A DNA stretch of 64,000 nt from Candidatus Cloacimonadota bacterium (GCA_012516855.1 JAAYWB010000060.1:21086-85085); one strand, 5' to 3'; shown: positions 17,004 through 25,228, numbered from the stretch's first letter. Notes: a model not told the origin generated them from the sequence alone. Numbers and translations are program-made.

Positions 17004-18566
17004 TTACTTTTTTGTAATCGCTATGAATTCGTCTTTGAAGTATTCGACCGCGCTCCGGATCACCATCACGGGGGATTGGCCAAGGGCGCAGAAGCTGGTG
17101 GAGAACATGGTTTCGGAGATGGTGACCATGAGATCGACATCCTCCATGGTCCCTTCGCCCTTCTTGATTTTGGTTATCAGCCTGTAAAGCTGCTGGCAGC
17201 CGTTGCGGCAGGGCGCGCATTTTCCGCAGGATTCGTGGCGGAAGAAGCGCAGGATCGACCACAGCATGTCCACGATGCTCTGATGCTCGTTCATCACGAG
17301 GATGGCGCCAGAGCCGAGAACGGCGGCGTAATGCTTGAGGCTGGCATAGTCCATGTTCACGTCCAGCATCCGTTCCGGCAGGAAAACACCTGCCGCGCCG
17401 CCAACCAGGGCGGCCTTGAAGCGGAAGCCTTTTTTCATCCCGCCGGCATAATCGTTGATGATGGTGCGCAGGGTGGTGCCCATGTCAACTTCGCAGAGGC
17501 CTGGATGGGCGACGTCGCCGAGGATGGTGTAAACCTTGGTTCCTGTGGAATCCTGGGTGCCGTGGGCCCTGAAAGCATCGGCGCCTTCCTTGATGATGAA
17601 GGGTACGTTGGCCAGGGTTTCCACGTTGTTAACCACGGTGGGGCATTTCCAGAGGCCTTCGACTCCGGGGAAGGGGGGTTTCCAGCGCGGGTTGCCCCGG
17701 TTCCCTTCCAGGGATTCGATGAGGGCGGTCTCTTCTCCGCAAACATAGGCCCCGGCGCCGATCTTTATGGCGATGTCGAGGTCAAATCCGCTGTCGAAGA
17801 TGTTTTTTCCGATGATGCCGTATTCGCGGCACTGGTCGATGGCTTTCTGGAGGCGCTCGATGCAGAGCTTGTATTCGCCGCGGATGTAGATCCAGGCTTT
17901 GGAGGCTCCCACCGCGCGGGCGCAAATCATCACACCTTCCAGCAACTGGTGGGGGTCGCCTTCCATAATCAGGCGGTCCTTGAAGGTTCCGGGTTCGCCT
18001 TCGTCGGCATTCACCACCACGTATTTCTGGGGCGCGTCGATGGGGGCAGTGAAGCTCCACTTCACGCCGGTGGGGAAGCCGGCACCGCCGCGGCCTTGGA
18101 GGCCGGATTTTCTCACTTCGCTGACGATTTCCATCGGCTGCATCCGGACGAGGGCCTTTTCCCAGGCTTCGTAGCCTCCGGCACCGATGTATTCGTCGAT
18201 GCTTTCAGGATCGATGATGCCGGAATTGCGGAGGACGATGCGGTTTTGGTAGTTGAGCTTGGGGGTGAATTTCCCTGTCGCGTCCAGCATCAGCCGGGTT
18301 ACGGGACGTCCCTTGAGGAAATGCTCTTCCACGAGTTCGGGGATGTCCTCTGCCTTTATGTCTTGGTAACTTACGTTTTCCGGATAGACGGAGAGGCAAA
18401 TCCCGCGGCCGAAAAAGCCCAGGGGGCCGGTCTCGAGGATGTTGATCTCTTCCTGGAGGTTGTATTTTGCCAGTTCGGCGCGGAGGGCTACGATGAAGTT
18501 TTCCACTCCGGCCAGTAGCGAGGTTTCATTTATGCCCACAAGGATGTGGCTGCGATAGAATTTCAT
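17004..18566 (-). CDS. NuoF-like flavoprotein subunit 1 of the hydrogenase locus
   Basis: A 520-residue NADH-binding, FMN-carrying subunit related to NuoF/HydB. FMN/NADH motifs are GRGGAGFPTGVKW, NADEGEPGTFKDR, GAGAYVCGEETALI and TVVNNVETLANVP. The [4Fe-4S] site SCGKCAPCRNGC is near the end. Unlike the 615-residue paralogue in the same operon, it lacks the C-terminal double ferredoxin domain. Its N-terminal thioredoxin-like domain (1-95) has also lost the usual cluster cysteines, keeping only one. The ATG at 18566 overlaps the nuoE-like stop (ATGA), so the much longer open frame from 18668 is rejected. It probably forms a diaphorase pair with the adjacent NuoE-like subunit 1. Confidence 0.88.
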   Translation of the reverse strand: MKFYRSHILVGINETSLLAGVENFIVALRAELAKYNLQEEINILETGPLGFFGRGICLSVYPENVSYQDIKAEDIPELVEEHFLKGRPVTRLMLDATGKFTPKLNYQNRIVLRNSGIIDPESIDEYIGAGGYEAWEKALVRMQPMEIVSEVRKSGLQGRGGAGFPTGVKWSFTAPIDAPQKYVVVNADEGEPGTFKDRLIMEGDPHQLLEGVMICARAVGASKAWIYIRGEYKLCIERLQKAIDQCREYGIIGKNIFDSGFDLDIAIKIGAGAYVCGEETALIESLEGNRGNPRWKPPFPGVEGLWKCPTVVNNVETLANVPFIIKEGADAFRAHGTQDSTGTKVYTILGDVAHPGLCEVDMGTTLRTIINDYAGGMKKGFRFKAALVGGAAGVFLPERMLDVNMDYASLKHYAAVLGSGAILVMNEHQSIVDMLWSILRFFRHESCGKCAPCRNGCQQLYRLITKIKKGEGTMEDVDLMVTISETMFSTSFCALGQSPVMVIRSAVEYFKDEFIAITKK

Positions 18567-19021
18567 TGGTTCCCCCTTCTGATCCTGGCGATGATTTCCT
18601 CCACCCGTTCTTCGGTGAGGTCGCCGTAAACATCGTTGTTTACCATCATTACGGGAGCGTTTCCGCAAACTCCGAGGCAGGCGCAGAGTTCCAGGGTGAA
18701 AACCCCGTCTTTGGTGGTTTCGCCTGTTTTGACGCCGAGGAGTTCCCTGAGCTTGCGGAGGATGTTTTCGCTGCCTTTGATATAGCAGGGCGGCGATTCG
18801 CAGAGGCGGATGATGTTCTTTCCCCGGGGTTTGGTGCTGTACATGGTGTAGAAGGTCAGCACGCCGTAGATGTGGTTGGGCGGCAGATCCAGATATTCCG
18901 CCACCGTCTGCACCGCCTCTTCGGAGATGTAATGCTGGGGATGGGTGTCCTGTATCTCGTGCAGGATGCAGATCAGGTTGTCTTTGTCAGGAGTGTATTT
19001 GGTGCAAATCTCTTTGTACAT
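18563..19021 (-). CDS. NuoE-like [2Fe-2S] subunit 1 of the hydrogenase locus
   Basis: A 152-residue thioredoxin-fold [2Fe-2S] protein of the NuoE/HydC family. It has a helical N-terminus (YISEEAVQTVAEYLDLPPNHIYGVLTFYTMY) and four cluster cysteines as CESPPC and CLGVC with family-typical spacing. It is of normal length. It lies 12 bases after the 615-residue NuoF and overlaps the next NuoF by four bases. It should relay electrons between the FMN of a NuoF subunit and the hydrogenase. Confidence 0.9.
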   Translation of the reverse strand: MYKEICTKYTPDKDNLICILHEIQDTHPQHYISEEAVQTVAEYLDLPPNHIYGVLTFYTMYSTKPRGKNIIRLCESPPCYIKGSENILRKLRELLGVKTGETTKDGVFTLELCACLGVCGNAPVMMVNNDVYGDLTEERVEEIIARIRRGNQ

Positions 19022-19033
19022 GGGTACTCCTTG

Positions 19034-20881
19034 TCATTCTTCTTCTGATTTGGCGAGGTTTTCCGCGTGCCTGACCACTTCGGGGTGCATTCCGGGAATC
19101 CTGTCGATGGCCTTTACAGGACAGACATCCTGGCAGTTCCCGCATTTAACGCAATCCACTTGGTTGATGGTGAATTTTTCCTCGCGTGAACCGCTGATGC
19201 AGGTCGCCGGGCATTTGCGTGAGCAGAGCGAGCAGCCGATGCAGCGGTCTTTGTCGATGCTGAAATGGAAGAGGTCTGTGCAGACCTTGTTGGGGCAGGA
19301 TTTGTCGCGGATATGGGCTTCATATTCTTCGCGGAAATAGCGGAGGGTGGAAAGGACGGGATTCGGCGCTGTCTGGCCAAGCCCGCAGAGCGAGAGCTTG
19401 CTGATGGTTTCGCCAAGGCGCAGCAGTTCGTCGAGGTCGCTTTCCTTCCCCTGGCCTTTGGTGATGCGGTCCAGGATGTTGTACATCTGCTTGAGGCCGA
19501 GTCGGCAGGGTGGACATTTTCCGCAGGATTCGTCCACGCAAAAATCCACGAAGAACTTGGCCACGTTGACCATGCACTTCTGGTCGTTCATCACGATGAC
19601 TCCGCCGGAACCCATCATGGCGCCGCGTTCCTTGAGGCTTTCATAGTCCACCGGCACGTCGAGGTGTTCGACGGTGAGGCAGCCTCCGGAAGGGCCTCCG
19701 AGCTGGACGGCTTTGAACTTGTGTCCGTCGGTCATTCCGCCGCCTACGTCAAAGATCATCTCACGCAGGGTGATTCCCATCGGAACTTCCACCAGACCGG
19801 TGTTTTGGATGTCGCCGGTGAGGGCGAAGACCTTGGTGCCCTTGCTGGTCTCGGTTCCCATGGAGGAAAACCATTCCGCGCCTTTGAGGAAGATGGTGGG
19901 AAGGTTGGCCATGGTTTCCACGTTGTTCACCACGGTGGGCTTTTCCCAAAGTCCCTTCACTGCCGGGTAGGGCGGTTTGGGGGTGGGGTTTCCGCGCTCG
20001 CCTTCCAATGAATGGATTAGGGCCATTTCCTCTCCGCAGACAAAGGCTCCGGCGCCTGTGCGGACTTCGGCGTCGAAAGAGAAATCGGAGCCGAAGATGT
20101 TTTCGCCCATCAGGCCAACTTCCTTGGCCTGGGCGATTGCCTGTTTGATGCGTTTGATGGCTAGCGGATATTCCGCGCGGATGTAGAAAAAGCCTTTGGA
20201 GGCTCCGATGGAATAGGCGCCCAGCATCATCCCTTCCAGGATGCGGTGGGGGTCGCCTTCCAGTAGGGAGCGGTCCATGAAGGCGCCGGGGTCTCCCTCG
20301 TCACCGTTGCAGATGATGTACTTCTGGTCGGCTTTGATGTCGTGCACCAGTCTCCACTTGATGTGGGTGGGGAAGCCGCCGCCGCCGCGTCCGCGGAGGC
20401 CGGATTTTTTCACCACCTCGATGGCTTCTTCAGGCTTCATCTGGGTGAGCACGGTTCCCAAAGCCTCGTATCCGCCGGTGGCGATGTATTCTTCCAGGCT
20501 TTCGGGGTCGATGTAGCCGCAGTTGGCAAGGGCGACCTTGACTTGCTTCTGGTAAAAGGGCACTTCCTTTTGGGCGGCGATCAGCCTTTCCTCTTCCTGA
20601 AGCATCAGGCGCTGGACTGGACGGCCTTTCACAAAATGTTCGGATACGATCTCCTCCACATCCTCCACCTTCACGTGTTTGTAGAAGGTGCCTTCGGGAT
20701 AGACCACCATGACAGGGCCGTAGTCGCAGGGGCCCATGCAGCCGGTTTCGATGATGTTCACTTCGTTGGCGATGCCTTTATCCGCCAGAACTTCGTGAAA
20801 CCGTTCCTTGATTTTCAAAGCGCCTGCAGACACACAGCCGGAGCCGCAGCAGATCAGCAGGTCAATTCTTTTCAGAGACAT
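19034..20881 (-). CDS. hydB: NuoF-like flavoprotein subunit 2 (HydB/HndC type)
   Basis: A 615-residue HydB-type subunit. An N-terminal [2Fe-2S] thioredoxin-like domain has cysteines present (Cys11, 12, 16, 48, 52). The NuoF core has NAD/FMN motifs (GRGGGGFPTHIKW, NGDEGDPGAFMDR, GAGAFVCGEEMALI, TVVNNVETMANLP) and the [4Fe-4S] site SCGKCPPCRLG. A C-terminal domain carries two [4Fe-4S] motifs (CIGCSLCSRKC, CVKCGNCQDVC). This is the full domain set of the beta subunit of electron-bifurcating hydrogenases, which binds NAD(H) and splits electrons to ferredoxin. It is transcribed 15 bases after the HndB-like gene. Confidence in the family is high; bifurcation itself is inferred. Confidence 0.92.
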   Translation of the reverse strand: MSLKRIDLLICCGSGCVSAGALKIKERFHEVLADKGIANEVNIIETGCMGPCDYGPVMVVYPEGTFYKHVKVEDVEEIVSEHFVKGRPVQRLMLQEEERLIAAQKEVPFYQKQVKVALANCGYIDPESLEEYIATGGYEALGTVLTQMKPEEAIEVVKKSGLRGRGGGGFPTHIKWRLVHDIKADQKYIICNGDEGDPGAFMDRSLLEGDPHRILEGMMLGAYSIGASKGFFYIRAEYPLAIKRIKQAIAQAKEVGLMGENIFGSDFSFDAEVRTGAGAFVCGEEMALIHSLEGERGNPTPKPPYPAVKGLWEKPTVVNNVETMANLPTIFLKGAEWFSSMGTETSKGTKVFALTGDIQNTGLVEVPMGITLREMIFDVGGGMTDGHKFKAVQLGGPSGGCLTVEHLDVPVDYESLKERGAMMGSGGVIVMNDQKCMVNVAKFFVDFCVDESCGKCPPCRLGLKQMYNILDRITKGQGKESDLDELLRLGETISKLSLCGLGQTAPNPVLSTLRYFREEYEAHIRDKSCPNKVCTDLFHFSIDKDRCIGCSLCSRKCPATCISGSREEKFTINQVDCVKCGNCQDVCPVKAIDRIPGMHPEVVRHAENLAKSEEE

Positions 20882-20896
20882 TGATCAACCTCCAGC

Positions 20897-21262
20897 TCAG
20901 TCGCCAGTCGCAACGACGTAATCGGAGACAACCCTGCCATTGACGATGTGCTCGACGACCACCTTTCTCACCTTGTCCGGATTCATGTTTCCATAGGTGA
21001 CTTTGGCTTTGCCCTCTTCGATGAGGTCAACGACCGGTTCCATCGAGGAAAGGCCCTTTTCACCGGTCTGGGTTACCAAAACGTCGGTGAGGTTGCGGTT
21101 GGAAATCTCTTCCAGAAAGGTCTTCATGACTTCACGGGCGCCCATCGCGATGCCGGATGTTCCCATCCCCACCACGATTTTGACGCGCATGTTGCCGCCA
21201 CGAAGCTTCATCTCTTCCTGGGCTTTTTCACGGATTTTTTTCAGGTCTGCAAGTGTTTTCAT
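20897..21262 (-). CDS. HndB-like thioredoxin-fold protein lacking cluster cysteines
   Basis: A 121-residue protein related to the HndB/'(2Fe-2S) ferredoxin domain' proteins encoded in hydrogenase clusters. Recognisable landmarks are RVKIVVGMGTSGIAMGAREV (about 26-44), VTQTGEKGLSSMEP (about 63-76), KVTYGNMNPDKVRKVVEEH-like text and the terminal NGRVVSDYVV. The family positions that normally hold cysteines read Ser or other residues here, and the protein contains no cysteine at all. It therefore cannot bind a [2Fe-2S] cluster by itself and may be structural or regulatory. Its start overlaps the ATPase gene stop by one base, and it lies directly before hydB. Confidence 0.8.
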   Translation of the reverse strand: MKTLADLKKIREKAQEEMKLRGGNMRVKIVVGMGTSGIAMGAREVMKTFLEEISNRNLTDVLVTQTGEKGLSSMEPVVDLIEEGKAKVTYGNMNPDKVRKVVVEHIVNGRVVSDYVVATGD

Positions 21263-21834
21263 CAGACATTCTCCATGTTTGTATTTTGTATTCCTTCATT
21301 TAAAGATTGGTCGATGTACTCAATCACGTCCGGATAGGTGAGCGGAATATCGCCCAATTCCTCTTTGATGGCGGCAGTTTCAAAGTGGAAGGAGTTTTCC
21401 TTGCCGCCGTCGTGGTTGATGAGGATGATTTGGAAATCCACTTCCGGATGGCCGACTATCGCTCCCAGCAAAGTGGCTTTGAGATTGCCCAGGGGCATGC
21501 GGTCGATGTGGTTGAGCCCGAAATCCACCGTTAGCACGGTTCCGAAGCCGGGCTGGCTGCTCATGTTGAAAGAGCCGTTGCTGAGTTCCGCGTTCTGCTT
21601 GAACAGCGGGATGCCCAGCCCCACTTTCTTTTCTCGCTGCGCCTTGCTGGTGTAAAAAGGGTTTTGGGCCATGGCCAGGGTCTCGCTGTCCATCCCCGAG
21701 CCGTCGTCCTCAACGATAAGCCGGAGAAGGTTTTCGCCCACATCTTTGATGACGCGGATCTTCACGTTTCTGGCCTTGGCCCGGACGCTGTTTTCGATGA
21801 TGTCCAGCAGATGCAGGGAAATGTCTTGCATCAC
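21262..21834 (-). CDS. Histidine-kinase-like ATPase, hydrogenase-locus accessory
   Basis: A 190-residue protein with a GHKL ATPase fold: N-box HLLDIIENSVRA (about 8-19), G1 DDGSGMD (about 43-49) and G2 GLGIPLF (about 72-78). It has no dimerisation or phospho-acceptor His domain, receiver or membrane segment. The C-terminal 80 residues (FQIILINHDGGKENSFHF...) form a separate small domain I do not recognise. Equivalent genes sit beside hydC and the HndB-like gene in other bifurcating-hydrogenase clusters, as I recall. It is probably a regulatory kinase or ATP-binding partner. It lies six bases after the nuoE-like gene 2. Confidence 0.8.
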   Translation of the reverse strand: MMQDISLHLLDIIENSVRAKARNVKIRVIKDVGENLLRLIVEDDGSGMDSETLAMAQNPFYTSKAQREKKVGLGIPLFKQNAELSNGSFNMSSQPGFGTVLTVDFGLNHIDRMPLGNLKATLLGAIVGHPEVDFQIILINHDGGKENSFHFETAAIKEELGDIPLTYPDVIEYIDQSLNEGIQNTNMENV

Positions 21835-21840
21835 GCCGGC

Positions 21841-22323
21841 CTATTGATATTTTTTGAGTATTTCGGACACCTTTTCCCGAGTGTCCACCCGGCCGTAGGT
21901 TTCTTCACCGATCACGAAGACCGGAGCCAGCGAGCAGGCTCCAACGCAGCGAACCGCGCTCACGGTGAAGCGCAGGTCGGCTGTCGTCTCGCCCATTTTA
22001 ACGCCCAGTTCCTCTTCGATCATCCGGGCCAGGCGGGGCGCGCCTTTCACAAAGCAGGCCGTGCCCATGCACAGGTTCAGGGTGTATTTGCCCCGAGGGA
22101 TCATGGTGAAGAAGTTGTAGAACGTCACCACTCCGTAGATCTTGTTGGCCGGGATGTTCATTTCCCGGGAGATGAATTCCTGCACTTCAACGGGCAGGTA
22201 GCCAAAAATCTCCTGAGCCTGGCGCAGAACCTCGATGAGGGGATTGCGCAGGCCGCGGCTGGCTGCGATGACGGCTCTCAGCCGGTCATACAGCGGATTG
22301 TCTTGCTGTGTAGCGGGAGTCAT
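21841..22323 (-). CDS. hydC: NuoE-like [2Fe-2S] subunit 2 (HydC/HndA type)
   Basis: A 160-residue NuoE/HydC family protein. The core runs VLRQAQEIFGYLPVEVQEFIS...NKIYGVVTFYNFF. The four [2Fe-2S] cysteines are in CMGTAC and CVGAC. It is the first structural hydrogenase gene in the operon and precedes the ATPase, HndB-like gene and hydB, the order seen in many HydABC clusters. A GGAGG-like sequence (cctcct on + at 22328-22333) precedes the ATG. It most likely partners the 615-residue HydB. Confidence 0.9.
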   Translation of the reverse strand: MTPATQQDNPLYDRLRAVIAASRGLRNPLIEVLRQAQEIFGYLPVEVQEFISREMNIPANKIYGVVTFYNFFTMIPRGKYTLNLCMGTACFVKGAPRLARMIEEELGVKMGETTADLRFTVSAVRCVGACSLAPVFVIGEETYGRVDTREKVSEILKKYQ

Positions 22324-22344
22324 TAACTCCTCCTGTTTTATTTT

Positions 22345-23082
22345 TTATACTAAAATCATCCTGTCATCAAGGCCCAACGCCGCCTTGGCAAGCTCTTCCA
22401 CCTTGGGAGCCCCTGCCAGAACCCGGCTGAAGCCAGAGCCCATATCGGCCAGGTAATGCGCGTCTGAACTGCGCAGCCAGCTTTTCCCGGCAAGTTCCGG
22501 ATGGCTGCTGAGCAAACGCGCTAGGTCCGCTTTGGCTGAGAGGCCGAGGAGCTCGAAATGAGGCTCCGCGGGCAAAAAACCCAGTTGTCCGATAAGGCTG
22601 TTGACCGTGGCGTCCACATGGGCCGGAACGCAGTATCCTCCATGGTTTCGGGCCACTTCGACAGCGGTGCTGAGGTCCCAAATGGAGGAATTCATCAGCG
22701 CTCTAAGTTCCATTCCTAAAATGTTCTCATTTTCGTCAATGATAACTTGATCACCAAAAAATTCCGGGTCGTTGTCCAGCGGCAACAGCGAGGCATAAAG
22801 CTCGCCGCCAAAGGATTTGGCCGCCGCCGGGTCGTCAAAATAGACCAGCAAATGGATTTCCTCGGCGGTCTGCATTTCCACGCCCCAGGTGAAAGCCAGC
22901 CCCTCCCTTTCTGCGACGGCGGAATAAGCAGGGCAGTTGGCAAGGGAATTGTGGTCCGTGATGGCCATCCAGTCAATCCCGCAACTCTTGGCCCGCGCAA
23001 CGACTTCCCGGGGCGACATTTCCAGGCCCCCGCAGGGTGAAAGCACGGAATGGATGTGCAGGTCCGCCTTGAACCATCGCAT
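22345..23082 (-). CDS. PHP-domain metal-dependent phosphoesterase in the hydrogenase operon
   Basis: A 245-residue PHP-family protein. Metal-ligand motifs appear in order: DLHIHSVLSPC (about 7-17), ITDHNS (about 41-46), GVEMQ (about 67-71), PAHVD (about 154-158) and SSDAHY (about 205-210). These ligands suggest a functional trinuclear hydrolase. Family members act on phosphate esters or nucleotides, but the substrate here is unknown. It sits three bases after the DRTGG gene and 21 before the nuoE-like gene, inside a set of apparent signalling genes, so a role in nucleotide or phosphoryl signalling for hydrogenase control is inferred only from position. Confidence 0.82.
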   Translation of the reverse strand: MRWFKADLHIHSVLSPCGGLEMSPREVVARAKSCGIDWMAITDHNSLANCPAYSAVAEREGLAFTWGVEMQTAEEIHLLVYFDDPAAAKSFGGELYASLLPLDNDPEFFGDQVIIDENENILGMELRALMNSSIWDLSTAVEVARNHGGYCVPAHVDATVNSLIGQLGFLPAEPHFELLGLSAKADLARLLSSHPELAGKSWLRSSDAHYLADMGSGFSRVLAGAPKVEELAKAALGLDDRMILV

Positions 23083-23085
23083 CGG

Positions 23086-23454
23086 CTAGATCAACTGATG
23101 CAGCATCCCGTAAAGGATTCCCGCCAGGCTGAAGGTGTCCAGCGGGCTGGATACCAGACAGATTCCCTCGCTGGCGGCTTTTTCCACCACCATCTCGTCC
23201 GGGGTGTTGCCTTTGGCGAAAACTATCGCCGGAATTCCGGTGAGCGAAGCCACGGCCACGGTGTTCAGGTGCTTCATGATGGTTATCCAGGCCTGGCCTT
23301 CCCGGGCGGAGCCCATAACGTCGCTGAGCATATCGCAAACGTAGCCGCCGCTCAGGGAAACCTGTTCGGGGTCGACTTGGGGGGTGTGGTTGGTGCCTTC
23401 GATGGCGGTCATTAAATCTGCCAGTGTTATCGTCATCTCTGTATCCTGTGTCAT
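23086..23454 (-). CDS. DRTGG-domain protein 1
   Basis: A 122-residue small cytosolic domain protein of the DRTGG type (a domain also found fused to Pta and CBS proteins). It resembles the 115-residue protein at 25229-25576: LSGGYVCDMLSDVMGSA, AWITIMKHLNTVAVASL, AIVFAKGNTPDEMVVEKAASEGICLVSS. The longest start overlaps the upstream stop (ATGA). An internal ATG at 23436 has AGGA at better spacing and is equally possible, which would make 116 residues. It probably binds a ligand such as a nucleotide and signals to its operon partners; this is inference. Confidence 0.8.
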   Translation of the reverse strand: MTQDTEMTITLADLMTAIEGTNHTPQVDPEQVSLSGGYVCDMLSDVMGSAREGQAWITIMKHLNTVAVASLTGIPAIVFAKGNTPDEMVVEKAASEGICLVSSPLDTFSLAGILYGMLHQLI

Positions 23455-24734
23455 TCCTGTTCTTCTTCTTTGGAGTGGCGCTTGAGCAGCACCACGCAGT
23501 CGTCGATGGTGGCTTTGCCCTGCACGATGTCCTCTGCCAGTGCGTAGCAGGTAGGCGAGCCGCAGGCGCTGCAGTTCAGGCCTGGCAGGGAGGTGAGTAT
23601 CTCATTTATTCTCTTCATCTTAAAGATGGCTGTCTTGATGTCTTTGTCCAGTTCCATGATGGAGCGCGGGGTCAGGGGCACCACGTCGAATTCCCCGGCG
23701 CGGTAAAGGTTGTCCAGCTCGTGCACGTCTGCCTCGCTGTTGGTGCTTTCCTTTATCATCTTTTTGATGCGGCTCATCGCCACGAAGGGGTTTTCCACGT
23801 TGAAGGAACCGCCCACACAGCCGTTGGTGCAGCTTCGGAGCACGATGTAGTCGTATTGGTCCAGATAGTGGTCTTCCACGCGGGAAAGGATTTCCATCAC
23901 GTTGTCCACGCCGTTCACGGAAAGCGCCCTGATGTCCTCGCAGTCAACCAGATCGGCCTGCACGCCGGAAAGCGCCCAGGTGAGGCCTTTGGGAAAAGTT
24001 TGTATCCGGGGCGGATGATTTTGCAGTTTTTTGATGTGTTCGTGCACCCTGCCGTAAATCATGCCGATGGAGAAGGCGCCGTCCTGAAGGTGTTTGTAGG
24101 CTCCCTCCGGCTGGTGCACGGCGGTCACGTGGGCGGGGCAGGGCACGATGAGGAAAATTCCGATATCCTCTTCTGCCAGGCCGGTTTCCGCCTTGATCCT
24201 GTCGCGCAGGTAACTGGTGAGGATGCTCATCGGGGCTTCGAGGTGGAAGAGGTTTGGCAGCAGCGAGGGGTATTTGAGCTGGATTAGCCGCACCACGGTG
24301 GGGCAATTGCTGCTCAGGATCGGCCGCGTGTTCCGTTTGTGGCGGATGTAGTCGCGGATCATGCCGATCATGAATTCCGTGACCATAGCCTCTTCCTGCA
24401 CTTCGTCAAAGCCCAGTTCGTAGATGGCCTGCTTGGCCACTTCATAGGAAACGTCTTCGGTGAACTGCCCGAAATAGGAGGTGGAAACCACCGCCACCTT
24501 ATACTTGAACCTGTGGATTATGTCCAGGGGGTCGCTGCGGGGGATGATTGCATGGAACTCACATGTTTCCAGGCATCTGCCGCAGTCAACGCAGCGGTTG
24601 GCGTCGATTCGCGCCTTGCGGTTGCGCACCCGGATGGCCTCTGTGGGGCAAACCCTCACGCAGGCGGTGCAGCCGGTACAGTTGTCTTCCAGTATCCGGA
24701 GCGCGTGGTAGTATTGTGTTTCCTTTTTATCCAT
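23451..24734 (-). CDS. Degenerate [FeFe] hydrogenase-like protein, putative sensor
   Basis: A 427-residue protein with two N-terminal [4Fe-4S] motifs (Cys19-29, Cys48-58), an H-cluster-like domain, and a C-terminal FeS domain (Cys388, 391, 396, 413). Aligned by hand with [FeFe] hydrogenases, the four [4Fe-4S]H ligand cysteines are present: Cys144 in SSNCP, Cys199 in VPCPAH, Cys302 and Cys306 in RSCTNGC. Residues needed for fast catalysis are changed. The proton-transfer Cys is Asn143, MPC is VPC, the Lys of MPCxxK is His202, and the ExMxC Met is Arg300. It has no PAS domain. This pattern fits a low-activity sensory or regulatory hydrogenase. It overlaps the ATPase gene by eight bases and is followed by the DRTGG gene at a four-base overlap. 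Confidence 0.85.
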   Translation of the reverse strand: MDKKETQYYHALRILEDNCTGCTACVRVCPTEAIRVRNRKARIDANRCVDCGRCLETCEFHAIIPRSDPLDIIHRFKYKVAVVSTSYFGQFTEDVSYEVAKQAIYELGFDEVQEEAMVTEFMIGMIRDYIRHKRNTRPILSSNCPTVVRLIQLKYPSLLPNLFHLEAPMSILTSYLRDRIKAETGLAEEDIGIFLIVPCPAHVTAVHQPEGAYKHLQDGAFSIGMIYGRVHEHIKKLQNHPPRIQTFPKGLTWALSGVQADLVDCEDIRALSVNGVDNVMEILSRVEDHYLDQYDYIVLRSCTNGCVGGSFNVENPFVAMSRIKKMIKESTNSEADVHELDNLYRAGEFDVVPLTPRSIMELDKDIKTAIFKMKRINEILTSLPGLNCSACGSPTCYALAEDIVQGKATIDDCVVLLKRHSKEEEQE

Positions 24735-25227
24735 CTTGCCTGAAAAAGATCAAAAACTCCAGCGTTGTGGTGTCGCCGGCTGCCGAACTAATATGCAGCG
24801 CGTCGGTGTTCTTTTTGATGTTTGGCAGGCCCAGCCCAGCTCCGAATCCCATTTCCCGGACCATGTCGTCCGCGGTTGAATAGCCCGGAACCATCGCCTG
24901 TTCGATGTTTCCAATCCCCGGCCCGTTGTCCTGGAAGATCATGTGGATGAGGTCCGGATAGACGTGGCTTAGCATCGCCCCGCCCGATGAGTGTGCCGCA
25001 ACGTTGATTTCGGCTTCATAGGCCGCAACGGCCACCCGGCGCAGGATTTCCGGGTTCACGCCCAGGCGCTTGAGCAGGTTTTTCACATCTGCCGAACCTT
25101 TTCCGGCGCTGTTGAAATCCTTTTCCGGAATCAGCGAATCCAGGGAAACGTCGGCTTCGGGAGGCTCCGCGAAATGTTTTTTCACGGCTTCCTCAAAGCC
25201 TTCGTGGATATGCCAGAATTCTGCCAT
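24727..25227 (-). CDS. RsbW/SpoIIAB-like ATPase, hydrogenase-locus accessory
   Basis: A 166-residue protein whose C-terminal part (about 55-160) is a serine-kinase-type GHKL ATPase: YEAEINVAAHSSGG (N-box), DNGPGI (G1) and GAGLGLPNI (G2), as in anti-sigma factors RsbW/SpoIIAB. The N-terminal 50 residues are a helical extension of unknown role. The ATG at 25227 directly follows the DRTGG stop; an upstream in-frame ATG at 25257 would overlap that gene and is less likely. No sigma factor or anti-anti-sigma gene is nearby, so the partner is probably one of the operon proteins. Confidence 0.78.
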   Translation of the reverse strand: MAEFWHIHEGFEEAVKKHFAEPPEADVSLDSLIPEKDFNSAGKGSADVKNLLKRLGVNPEILRRVAVAAYEAEINVAAHSSGGAMLSHVYPDLIHMIFQDNGPGIGNIEQAMVPGYSTADDMVREMGFGAGLGLPNIKKNTDALHISSAAGDTTTLEFLIFFRQDG

Positions 25228-25228
25228 C

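Noticed and set aside
15187..18518. Long open frames on the + strand across the hydrogenase genes
   Set aside because: They are antisense shadows: the - strand products have complete Fe-S, FMN and H-cluster motifs, tight operon spacing and start signals, whereas the + strand translations are low-complexity.
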